This document shows, one piece after another, positions 17,152-23,535 of a DNA stretch of 64,000 bases. The position numbers were made by a program, and so were the translations under genes. This DNA comes from Haloferax namakaokahaiae. Its GTDB lineage: Archaea > Halobacteriota > Halobacteria > Halobacteriales > Haloferacaceae. The notes under the pieces were generated by a model that searched no databases, was not told the origin of the DNA, and was given only the letters and a program-made list of their open reading frames with translations. How positions within the stretch are numbered: position 1 is the stretch's first letter; every line of letters starts with the position of its first letter. Location: contig NZ_JBHTAA010000001.1 of the NCBI RefSeq assembly GCF_042663225.1, forward strand, positions 496,001 through 560,000, read 5' to 3'.

Positions 17152-17226
17152 GGGTTGGTGGTCTAGCCAGGTTATGACGGCTCCTTCACACGGAGCAGGT
17201 CGGCAGTTCGAATCTGCCCCAACCCA
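17152..17226 (+). tRNA. tRNA-Val (anticodon CAC)
   Basis: The cloverleaf folds well. The acceptor stem is GGGTTGG/CCAACCC, the anticodon arm GCTCC-TTCACAC-GGAGC with anticodon CAC (valine, GUG), and the T arm GGCAG-TTCGAAT-CTGCC, with discriminator A. No CCA is encoded, as is usual in haloarchaea. A TATA-like TCTTAATT lies about 35 bases upstream. The 3' 55 bases plus two flanking bases are repeated 2.5 kb downstream beyond an integrase, so this gene served as an attachment site and was kept intact by the insertion. Confidence 0.95.
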
Positions 17227-17228
17227 TT
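17172..17228 (+). repeat. Attachment site, tRNA-side copy
   Basis: The tRNA-Val 3' portion plus two bases forms a 57-base direct repeat with 19670-19705 and 19779-19804. The distal copy is interrupted. The repeat brackets the integrase gene, as in archaeal tRNA-targeting elements. Confidence 0.85.
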
Positions 17229-17436
17229 ACTTCGTTTGTTGCTGAACAAGGAGACGGTCGTATCGCCGTCCAGTGGTTTTCTGTTCAGCCCGATTTGAAC
17301 CCACCATGCGAGCGGTCGTTGGTGTTCTAACCCGATGACGCCGCGTGGTTCTGGTTGAAGGACAACCCCTACCGGTTAGAAACCTTCGACGGCCAACACC
17401 CAATCTTTATCATTTCTGGACATTCCTGTCACAGGT

Positions 17437-17895
17437 ATGAACGGACTACTCGTGTTCATTGCCATGTTGTGGCTTGTCCTTGCAATCGCAGTGGCGTTCC
17501 ACGCGAATGGGCAAGGACGAAGTGGCTTATTCTGGTTTATTGTCGTCTTCATCCTCGGAATTTTTGGTGTCGTGTTCTACCTACTGGCGATTACCGGCGG
17601 TTCATCGGAGGAATCCACCGGAGAGGTCCCCGGTAGTGGTCCAACTGCCCGGAGTTTCGAACGAAGAGTTCGGAATCAACAGACTCTATTTTTTGCTGTG
17701 GAAGAACACCTGCGAAATCACGGTGTCGTGACCAAGACTGGGCTACAAAACACGGTTTTCCCCGAACACCCGGTCGGATACGAAACTGAGAGTGATTGGT
17801 GGGATGATTTCGTCTTGCCCGAACTCGAAGAACGAGAGAAGTTCGAGCGGGTGGACGGAATCGAAAACGGATGGAAGCTTGCAAGCAACGGTTGA
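17437..17895 (+). CDS. Small membrane protein carried by the integrated element
   Basis: The 152-residue protein begins with two membrane helices (about residues 3-23 and 31-52) joined by a short loop (HANGQGRSG). This arrangement is like phospholipase_D-nuclease-N/PLDc_N small anchors (GLFWFIVVFILGIFGVVFYLL). A cytoplasmic domain of about 100 residues follows (SFERRVRNQQTLFFAVEEHL onward), resembling a winged helix. It could therefore be a membrane-anchored regulator or a superinfection-type protein, but I do not recognise a family for the whole. It lies inside the att-bounded segment, 210 bases after the tRNA. Confidence 0.6.
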   Translation: MNGLLVFIAMLWLVLAIAVAFHANGQGRSGLFWFIVVFILGIFGVVFYLLAITGGSSEESTGEVPGSGPTARSFERRVRNQQTLFFAVEEHLRNHGVVTKTGLQNTVFPEHPVGYETESDWWDDFVLPELEEREKFERVDGIENGWKLASNG

Positions 17896-18311
17896 GCTTG
17901 ATTTGCCGGTAGATAATCCGATGACGCCGCCGGTTATTACACCAGCCGTTACGGAATTTCGGAGAAGATAGTAACCACGCCCGCAACTTCTGCCAATTTT
18001 TGGTAGATTCCTGAGCTAACTTGCTCCGTGGACACTATTGGTATATGGGAAGAAGTGAAGGGGCACGCATGGATAGTTGAACATATGTCAAATTCACAAT
18101 TGAGCCAGCAAGACACCTATGCCGACCGAAGAAAGGCCCAGTCAGAAGAATGAAAAAGTAGCCGATTAAGGGGGAAATACAAAGGGGGTTGTAACTAACG
18201 GGGTAATTACTCTCGGAGTAGCTCCCTTTCTGTCATCCAAACCATGAGGGAGAGTTATAGCTATCACCTGCTATTCAATGCGAGTGTACTAAACCTCGCG
18301 GCGTCATCGGT

Positions 18312-18328
18312 TCTAAACACGGTTTAGA
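18312..18328. repeat. Perfect hairpin in the element interior
   Basis: TCTAAAC-ACG-GTTTAGA is a 7-base stem with a 3-base loop in AT-rich DNA. Its role is unknown. Confidence 0.5.
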
Positions 18329-18420
18329 TTAAATTACACTCTATACGGTTTTAAACTCCAGAGTAGAGCCTTGCACTACACTTTCGCGCATCTCACGGCT
18401 ACGTCAGAGCCAAGATTGAT

Positions 18421-18513
18421 TCAGAATCCACTCAAGCCAACTGTGCGCTCCATAGGAAGGTTTCTGAGCGCTTGATGAGTCAACCATCATCTAAGTATTC
18501 AAGTGGATTCTGA
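18421..18513. repeat. 12-base inverted repeat near the integrase 3' end
   Basis: TCAGAATCCACT at 18421-18432 pairs perfectly with AGTGGATTCTGA at 18502-18513. The pair lies about 100 bases beyond the integrase stop and could be a recombinase arm site or a terminator-like structure. Confidence 0.45.
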
Positions 18514-18607
18514 GGGCAGTGAGAGTGGTTAGAATAGAACGGGTTCGGTCCGGAATTTGGATACGACTACTCCCTTGGTGGGGTTATTGAATTTTACAAA
18601 CGTACAG

Positions 18608-19612
18608 CTATTTCATATCGAATGCTTCTTTTCTTAATTCTCGTTTCTCGCTCTCTGTTCTCGCATCGTAGTGCTTTTCCAGCGTTTTGGTGCTGACGTT
18701 CATCCGGTCGGAAAGCAGTTCCTTCGAATGGCCATCGTTCAGCCACGCTGTGATAGCACTCCGACGGATTGCGTGGGGAGGAACCGATGAGGGACAACGT
18801 TGGGATTTCTGATACTCATCTGCGGCCTCACAAGCGGCCTCATCGCGTTGGTGCGGGCAGTCGCCGCTGTAGTGGCAAGGGCGAGTGAGAGCGTTGATGT
18901 TCTGTCTGAGGTTCGTACCTGCGGGCCGACCATAGCGAGTCGTCAACAGTGGCACCCTGTCGTAGTCGTCGGTTGTCGGCTTGCGATGCATCTGGATGTA
19001 GTCGTCCAGCACCTCACAGACCCACCCGTGGAGGTTCACTTCCCGCTCCGCGTTAGCTCCGTTCTTCAGTGGTGTCGCCTCATCGGGGCGGTGACGGACA
19101 GTGACGTACTGTTCATCAGGGTGGTAATCACCGAGGTCAAGTGCTCGAACTGTTCCAAGTCGGAATCCGGTGTCCCAAAGAAGGGCAAAGAGTGCGTGAC
19201 GGAGGGTTCCATACTCGAACTTTTCCAGATACCCCAGTATCGCCTCGGCGGTGTCGGGTTCTATCTTTGTGTCGCGGGTGTCGTCATCGGGTGAAGGAAT
19301 AATCATCCGCTCTGCAAGGCCAGCGTCAACGACATCCATCGACTCCAACCACCGAACGAACACCCTGAGTGTGCACATATTGTTTTTCAGGGTCATCTCG
19401 CTGATTCCCCCGGTCTCTCGGCGGTGAATCTTGAAGTCGTGGACGTGGAACCCATCGAGGTCGGATACGTCGTCCAACTCGTTTTCGTCGGCCCACTCAA
19501 CGAAGCGACTGAGTGCATACTTGTGATTCCGGTAGGTCGATTCGGAAACCTCGGGTTTTCGCTCTTTCAGATACCGTTCGACTGCGCGTTCGGGTGACAT
19601 ACTTCGGGTCAT
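18608..19612 (-). CDS. Tyrosine recombinase / site-specific integrase
   Basis: The 334-residue XerC/D-type integrase has an N-terminal SAM-like core-binding domain (about residues 5-105). The catalytic domain has Arg151 in DTGFRLGTVRALDLG, a likely Lys183, the H-x-x-R box HAIRR (His280, Arg283) and nucleophile Tyr315 in LEKHYDAR. All catalytic residues expected of an active enzyme are present. Between them, residues 246-273 contain four cysteines (CHYSGDCPH, then AACEAAD and QRCPS), a zinc-binding-like insertion common in haloarchaeal integrases. It starts 57 bases from the distal att copy and points inward. It most likely catalysed insertion into tRNA-Val. Confidence 0.92.
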   Translation of the reverse strand: MTRSMSPERAVERYLKERKPEVSESTYRNHKYALSRFVEWADENELDDVSDLDGFHVHDFKIHRRETGGISEMTLKNNMCTLRVFVRWLESMDVVDAGLAERMIIPSPDDDTRDTKIEPDTAEAILGYLEKFEYGTLRHALFALLWDTGFRLGTVRALDLGDYHPDEQYVTVRHRPDEATPLKNGANAEREVNLHGWVCEVLDDYIQMHRKPTTDDYDRVPLLTTRYGRPAGTNLRQNINALTRPCHYSGDCPHQRDEAACEAADEYQKSQRCPSSVPPHAIRRSAITAWLNDGHSKELLSDRMNVSTKTLEKHYDARTESEKRELRKEAFDMK

Positions 19613-19669
19613 GTTTGTTCCCGAACCACGCGCACATCGGGCCGTAGCCGCCGAATGGTGGTTTCGTGT

Positions 19670-19705
19670 TTATGACGGCTCCTTCACACGGAGCAGGTCG
19701 GCAGT
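19670..19705 (+). repeat. Distal attachment copy, first part
   Basis: Thirty-six bases are identical to tRNA-Val 17172-17207, from TTATGACGG to GGCAGT. After that the match is broken by a 73-base insert and then resumes at 19779. Confidence 0.9.
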
Positions 19706-19731
19706 GAGCGGTGAGCGGAGCGAACCGCGAA
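19688..19731 (+). repeat. Junction repeat, copy A (tRNA fragment plus hairpin arm)
   Basis: These 44 bases match 21728-21771 at 40 positions. The first 18 are tRNA-Val sequence and the remainder belongs to the hairpin-forming insert (GCGGT ... ACCGC arms). The combination therefore exists twice in the window. Confidence 0.75.
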
Positions 19732-19778
19732 TATGACGAGACGCGCACAGCGAACGCAGTGAGCGAGCACGTCTCGGC
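19706..19778. repeat. 73-base insert interrupting the att copy
   Basis: The insert splits the tRNA-derived repeat inside the T arm. The five bases GCAGT occur on both sides (19701-19705 and 19779-19783), like a target duplication. It contains GCGGT/ACCGC arms and GAGCG-type repeats but no clear terminal inverted repeats or gene. Confidence 0.65.
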
Positions 19779-19804
19779 GCAGTTCGAATCTGCCCCAACC
19801 CATT
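19779..19804 (+). repeat. Distal attachment copy, second part
   Basis: Twenty-six bases are identical to 17203-17228, covering the T arm, the 3' acceptor strand and two flanking bases. Confidence 0.9.
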
Positions 19805-20172
19805 TTCTGATTCCTCGCAACTCCGAGCGACAGCGAGGTCACTGTGTGACCTCGAATGCGAGCGGTGAAACCGCGAGCAGCGAACGTCGTGAGCGGAGCG
19901 AGGTGTCTGTGGAATCGAAAATGGTGACGGGGAGATTCGAACCAGCGAGCAAATCTCTGATTTGCGAGTGAGGTTCGTGCGAACGGAGTGAGCACGAGTA
20001 TGCGGAGGAACCGCCGCAACGAGAGGACACGAGGCTGTGTTTTGTGGAGTTCACGCGAACTATGTGAACGTGAGTACGTTCGACGAACCAATCCCATCTC
20101 AGGTGTACGGTCACACGGTACACGCCCGCCCAAACCGTGCAGTTCTTCCGTCGGAGTCGAAAACCGGAGAGT
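19805..20172. repeat. Cluster of short hairpin-forming sequences, no gene
   Basis: This 368-base stretch carries several inverted repeats with small loops. They include CGAGGTCAC-TGT-GTGACCTCG (19834-19854), GCAAATC-TCT-GATTTGC (19949-19965), GCGGT-GAA-ACCGC near 19870 and TCGTGC/GCACGA near 19975-19998. A T-arm-like GGTTCGAATCTCCCC occurs on the minus strand at 19929-19943. No coding frame is convincing. Confidence 0.6.
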
Positions 20173-20349
20173 ATGGGTTTTGGAAGCTACGACGAGTCCG
20201 AACAGGAGCGACAGCAGTCGAACGACGATGAGGATATCGAGGGCGTCAGCGCCCACGAACACGAACACGAAGGGACGGTCAACGTTGAAAGCGACGTCTC
20301 GACGGACGCACTCGTTGAGCGTCTCAGCGAGATAAAAAGCGAAGAGTGA
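20173..20349 (+). CDS. Small acidic haloarchaeal protein (DUF5786-like)
   Basis: The 58-residue protein starts at the ATG at 20173 with MGFGSYDESEQ, the signature start of a very common haloarchaeal family that I believe is DUF5786. The middle is acidic with a His/Glu run (HEHEHEG) and the end is a conserved helix, STDALVERLSEIK. It has no signal or membrane segment. Its function is unknown in the family. The gene lies just outside the hairpin cluster that borders the integrated element. Confidence 0.8.
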   Translation: MGFGSYDESEQERQQSNDDEDIEGVSAHEHEHEGTVNVESDVSTDALVERLSEIKSEE

Positions 20350-20895
20350 CCACAGAACGTTAGTTTCCGTCGCTGGGACGCCGTCTCATTCGCTTTTTTG
20401 CGATACCTCCTCTCGGCAGCGAAGGATAGTTCTGAGTTCGAAGATGGCTCGCCCCCAATTTGGTCGCAACCCAGAATTAGCAGCGACTGTTCGCCTACCT
20501 GTGCATACTGTCTCCGTCAGAGTAGGGTTCCAGACGGTATCCAAACCAGCGCAACGGTCAAAGCCACCCTCAACTCTGGTGACACCGAATGAGTGTGGGT
20601 TCGACGTGTTCAAAATAATCAAATTTTAAACATATATCGTCAGAGCATCGCCTCAAAGAGACAATTTTGACGACTCATTGCAGGATCATCTACTTTCTCT
20701 GATAATTAATATAGAACGTCCTTGTGGAACGATTCAATCCCAAAATTTCAAATAGTACTGAATTTTGGGGATACTGGCTGTGGATAACTTTCCAATTAGA
20801 CATACGAGGGGAAGAATACCGATACTTGTGTAAAATTGCCGAAACAATCTCAACCGTTTTTCTCGAAGGCTATCCAATCTTATCACTGATTACAC
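20350..20895. promoter_or_regulatory. 546-base upstream region of a surface-protein gene
   Basis: No gene is supported. A T-run (TTCGCTTTTTTGCG, near 20389-20402) may end the small gene. The second half is AT-rich and contains two blocks that recur upstream of the paralogue at 23536: CAAAGAGACAATTT at 20654-20667 and a 40-base block at 20827-20866. Confidence 0.55.
20827..20866 (+). promoter_or_regulatory. Conserved upstream block, copy 1
   Basis: This block matches 23467-23506 at 35 of 40 positions. It begins exactly 69 bases before its ATG, as does the other copy. The shared core includes GAAACAATCTCA and CGTTTTTCT. It is probably part of a common promoter or 5' leader. Confidence 0.65.
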
Positions 20896-21723
20896 ATGAA
20901 AATAGAAACACGCACCGCTGCCGTGTTCATGGCTGTATTTCTCGTCACCGCGTCCGTAGTAGGGATGGGATTCGTTGCAGCAGAGAACACACAGCGCATC
21001 GGTTCAACAGCAGCGTTGGCTACCGAGAGCGGACCCTCGATGCAGGTCGATGGCGACGCGAGCAACGAATCGTTCAACGTGTCGGAACTCATCGCCCCGC
21101 GGGAAGCACAAGCAGGTGACACCATCAACGTCACCGCCACCATCACGAACCCGAACGACAATTCCGCGACACAGGAAGTCGAGTACCGTGTGAACGGTGA
21201 CGTCGTCGAGCGACGGATGGTCGAACTCGACGCCAACGAGGATGCGACGGTCACCTACGAGGTTGACACGAGCGACTTCGAAGCAGGGACATACATCCAC
21301 GGTGTCGAAACGCGCGACTACGGTGAGTTAGCGCTCATCGACATCACCGATGAGTCCGGCGACGGTGGGGACGGTGGGACGGCACAGGATAGTACCAGTA
21401 TAGAGATCACCAACGTACAGGTGACCAACGTTCAGGTCACTAACGTACAGGTCGTCATCATCGAAGCAGACGACGGTAACGAAACGAACGAGACGACCAC
21501 AACCGAGACGCCTACCACCACGACGACGACCGAGACGCCTACCACCACGACGACGACCGAGACGCCTACCACCACGACCGAAACCGCGACTGAGACTGAG
21601 ACGGCTACTGAAACTGCGACCGAAACGGCTACCGAAACCGCAACTGAAGCCCCGACTGACAACGGTGAGGCGCCAACTGATGATGCCACCACCGAAGCGC
21701 CAGACGGGACTGCGACGGCGTAA
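20896..21723 (+). CDS. Exported Thr/Glu-rich surface protein with CARDB-like domain
   Basis: The 275-residue protein has a Sec-type signal peptide (about residues 1-30, with FMAVFLVTASVVGMGFVAAEN). A beta-sandwich CARDB-like module follows at about 65-150 (AGDTINVTATITNPNDNSATQEVEYRV is its first strand region). Then comes a triple repeat of ITNVQV units, and a C-terminal low-complexity tract built from TETPTTTT and ATETETAT units. The Thr tract is probably O-glycosylated and spans the cell surface. There is no C-terminal membrane anchor or PGF motif, so it may be released or held by partners. It is a paralogue of the protein at 23536, sharing signal, CARDB-like module, tail and upstream DNA. 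Confidence 0.75.
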   Translation: MKIETRTAAVFMAVFLVTASVVGMGFVAAENTQRIGSTAALATESGPSMQVDGDASNESFNVSELIAPREAQAGDTINVTATITNPNDNSATQEVEYRVNGDVVERRMVELDANEDATVTYEVDTSDFEAGTYIHGVETRDYGELALIDITDESGDGGDGGTAQDSTSIEITNVQVTNVQVTNVQVVIIEADDGNETNETTTTETPTTTTTTETPTTTTTTETPTTTTETATETETATETATETATETATEAPTDNGEAPTDDATTEAPDGTATA

Positions 21724-21727
21724 CGAT

Positions 21728-21771
21728 ACGGAGCAGTTCGGCAGTGAGCGGTGAACAAAGCGAACCGCGAA
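21728..21771 (+). repeat. Junction repeat, copy B
   Basis: Forty of 44 bases match 19688-19731, including an 18-base piece of tRNA-Val sequence with one change (ACGGAGCAGTTCGGCAGT). It lies five bases after the stop of the surface-protein gene. It looks like another relic of recombination at the tRNA-derived site. Confidence 0.7.
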
Positions 21772-21824
21772 CTCGGAGGCGACCAAGGTTCCAACCTGTC
21801 CACCTTATTCCCTGAAAAACCACC

Positions 21825-22328
21825 TCACCACTCCCGCCGTCGCTCGAACAGTCGATACGGAATCGTGGTTCGCCACCCAGTGTGTGGGTCGATTTCGTCG
21901 GTCGCTTCGAACCCGGCTTTCTCGTAGAGATGGACCGCCGCCTCGAGTTCGTCAACCGTCCAGAGGAACACGCGTTCGAAGCCTTGCCGGTCGCAGAAGG
22001 CGAGTGCCTCGTCCAGTAACTGCTGTCCGAGACCCTGCCCGTGGAGCGACGGGTGGAGGATAAAGTAGCGGAGTTGCGCCCCAGCTTCGGAATCCGGCCG
22101 GCTGTCGATGGCGAGTCCGCCCATGACGGTATCGCGTTCGTCGATGACCGTCCACAGGCCGTCCCGACCCGACTGATACCGGCCGACGAACGCGGCGATC
22201 CCTTCGGCGATGTCCCGTTCGAACGTGGGACCGAGGTCCCACAGCGCCCCATAATACGTCGCGTGTAACTCGGTGAGGCGACCGACGACACCCGGAACGT
22301 AGCCCTCGCAGATTCTCACAGAACCCAT
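21825..22328 (-). CDS. GNAT-family N-acetyltransferase
   Basis: The 167-residue protein starts at the ATG at 22326-22328 (MGSVRICEGYVPGVVG); residues upstream in frame are shadow sequence. The acetyl-CoA pyrophosphate loop is RYFILHPSLHGQGLGQQLLD (about residues 93-112), followed by the typical helix and FLWTVDELEAAVHLYEKAGF near the C terminus. The order of motifs fits small-molecule or protein N-acetyltransferases; the substrate is unknown. It is single, convergent with the surface-protein gene. Confidence 0.88.
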   Translation of the reverse strand: MGSVRICEGYVPGVVGRLTELHATYYGALWDLGPTFERDIAEGIAAFVGRYQSGRDGLWTVIDERDTVMGGLAIDSRPDSEAGAQLRYFILHPSLHGQGLGQQLLDEALAFCDRQGFERVFLWTVDELEAAVHLYEKAGFEATDEIDPHTGWRTTIPYRLFERRREW

Positions 22329-22484
22329 TGGCGTACAGTAACAAACACGAGATGCAAATACTCGCGGGGCCACGGGAGGGTCGGAGTTGGAGTGCGAGAA
22401 TTTATTTTCCAGTTGGGAGTGATAATCGAAGAGTAGGGTCTCGATGGCAACACCCCACAAGTGCACAAACCGGTGTTCGAGTCG

Positions 22485-22727
22485 ATGAGCAACACATTCG
22501 TCCGAATAGCGGTCGTGTTCTTTCTCGCACTCGTCCTCAGCGGCGCGTGGATCGGTATCTGGAACCACCAGCAAATCCAGACGTGTCAGGAGCAGGACGA
22601 TGCGAACTCGGACGACTTCATCGACTGTGAAGACCCGTTCAGCGATATCGCCCGAGGTATCTCGCTCCTTCTCATTTGCGTTGGTGGCATCGGCGGCGTG
22701 GCAGCGTATTACCGCTGGTATCGCTAA
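22485..22727 (+). CDS. Small two-helix membrane protein, unknown function
   Basis: The 80-residue protein is read from the ATG at 22485 (MSNTFVRIAVVFFLALVLSG); an ATG at 22461 would add eight residues. Helices lie at about residues 5-25 and 57-74. The loop between has two cysteines (QTCQEQDDANSDDFIDCED) that could form a disulfide outside the cell. The tail YYRWYR is cytoplasmic by the positive-inside rule. It overlaps the convergent membrane-protein gene by four bases. No family is recognised. Confidence 0.6.
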   Translation: MSNTFVRIAVVFFLALVLSGAWIGIWNHQQIQTCQEQDDANSDDFIDCEDPFSDIARGISLLLICVGGIGGVAAYYRWYR

Positions 22728-23137
22728 TCATACGACTTGTCCGTATCCAACCGCGTCGAAAACCCAGCGAGCACGAGCGCGACGCCGACACCGATTCCGC
22801 CGAGGGTCAAAAAGAGCGGAGCCAACTCGCCACCACCGGTGAGACCGCCCCAGAGTGCAAGGATGCTCGGAAAGAGTACCACCACCGCGCCGACTCGGAA
22901 CGTGAAGACGAGAATCGGATGGAGTGCGTTCGGTTCGAGGAGACTCCCGTAGACGAACACACCGCCAGCGCCTGCGGCGAGGACACAGTACGATTGAATC
23001 ACTCGCAACCAGATGCCGCCGCCGGTTCCCACGAGATTGTACAGCCCCAAGGCCCCGCTTGCGGACAGTACAAGCCCGATTCCAAACGTACCGACCCGAA
23101 AGAATGAACCAACGGTACGTGGCCGAGGACGTGACAT
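22724..23137 (-). CDS. Four-helix membrane protein, unknown function
   Basis: The 137-residue protein starts at the ATG at 23135-23137 (MSRPRPRTVGSFFRVG); upstream in-frame sequence lacks coding character. Four hydrophobic segments are visible at about residues 15-32, 41-62, 72-94 and 103-123, joined by short loops. The N terminus is basic and so probably cytoplasmic. The resemblance is only to generic haloarchaeal membrane proteins. It overlaps the small gene at 22485-22727 tail to tail. Confidence 0.6.
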   Translation of the reverse strand: MSRPRPRTVGSFFRVGTFGIGLVLSASGALGLYNLVGTGGGIWLRVIQSYCVLAAGAGGVFVYGSLLEPNALHPILVFTFRVGAVVVLFPSILALWGGLTGGGELAPLFLTLGGIGVGVALVLAGFSTRLDTDKSYD

Positions 23138-23535
23138 ACTACACGATACCGGGAGTCTCGTAAAAACGTATGCTGCATCCCTGTTACGAGAGGCCCTCGA
23201 AGAGTGACCGTCCCAGACAGTACCCACGTCGTGCTTTTCACTCGGAGTGGAGAGTCATATTAGAGACATTTTTCGCAATGACCATCCTCGCAAAGAGACA
23301 ATTTCTTCGGACTGTTGCAGAACAAACGACCTTTTCTGACAATTAAACCGGCCCCTCTCGAAGAGTGTCTCAACTAATTGCAACTCCTAAAAATGCGAAA
23401 TACAAGGTCTAAGAACCCATATTCCCAAACTGTCTCACGGCGAACGACGAGTAAAATTGTCTCAAATGTGTAAAACTGTCGAAACAATCTCAGACGTTTT
23501 TCTGGATGACTTGCATACTTTGTCATCGGTTGTAC
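23138..23535. promoter_or_regulatory. 398-base upstream region of second surface-protein gene
   Basis: No gene is supported. The DNA is AT-rich and repeats the layout seen upstream of 20896: CAAAGAGACAATTT at 23291-23304 (245 bases before the ATG, against 242 in the other copy), and a 40-base block at 23467-23506. Confidence 0.55.
23467..23506 (+). promoter_or_regulatory. Conserved upstream block, copy 2
   Basis: This is the partner of 20827-20866 (35 of 40 identical), again starting 69 bases before the ATG. Confidence 0.65.

Larger units (their letters stand above)
17896..18607. other. 712-base gene-poor interior of the integrated element
   Basis: This stretch is AT-rich with no supportable gene; the best frame, ATG 18085 to 18153, would give only 22 residues. 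It contains a perfect hairpin at 18312-18328 and an inverted repeat at 18421-18432 and 18502-18513 (TCAGAATCCACT and its complement, 69 bases apart). Such features could be recombinase-binding arms, an origin, or decayed genes. Confidence 0.45.
17229..19669. mobile_element. Small tRNA-integrated element (about 2.5 kb)
   Basis: The DNA between the two att copies holds one short membrane-protein gene, 712 bases without a clear gene, and a tyrosine recombinase near the distal end. Base composition is visibly AT-richer than the flanks, especially 17,900-18,600. There is no replication or capsid gene. It is either a reduced remnant of a larger plasmid or virus-like element, or a minimal integrase-driven unit. 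Confidence 0.75.

Noticed and set aside
18085..18153. Mini-ORF of 22 codons inside the integrated element
   Set aside because: It is too short, has no Shine-Dalgarno or similarity, and lies in AT-rich DNA where chance frames occur.
19929..19943. Possible second tRNA (T-arm-like sequence on the minus strand)
   Set aside because: GGTTCGAATCTCCCC lacks a pairing T stem, acceptor stem and anticodon arm. At most it is a relic.
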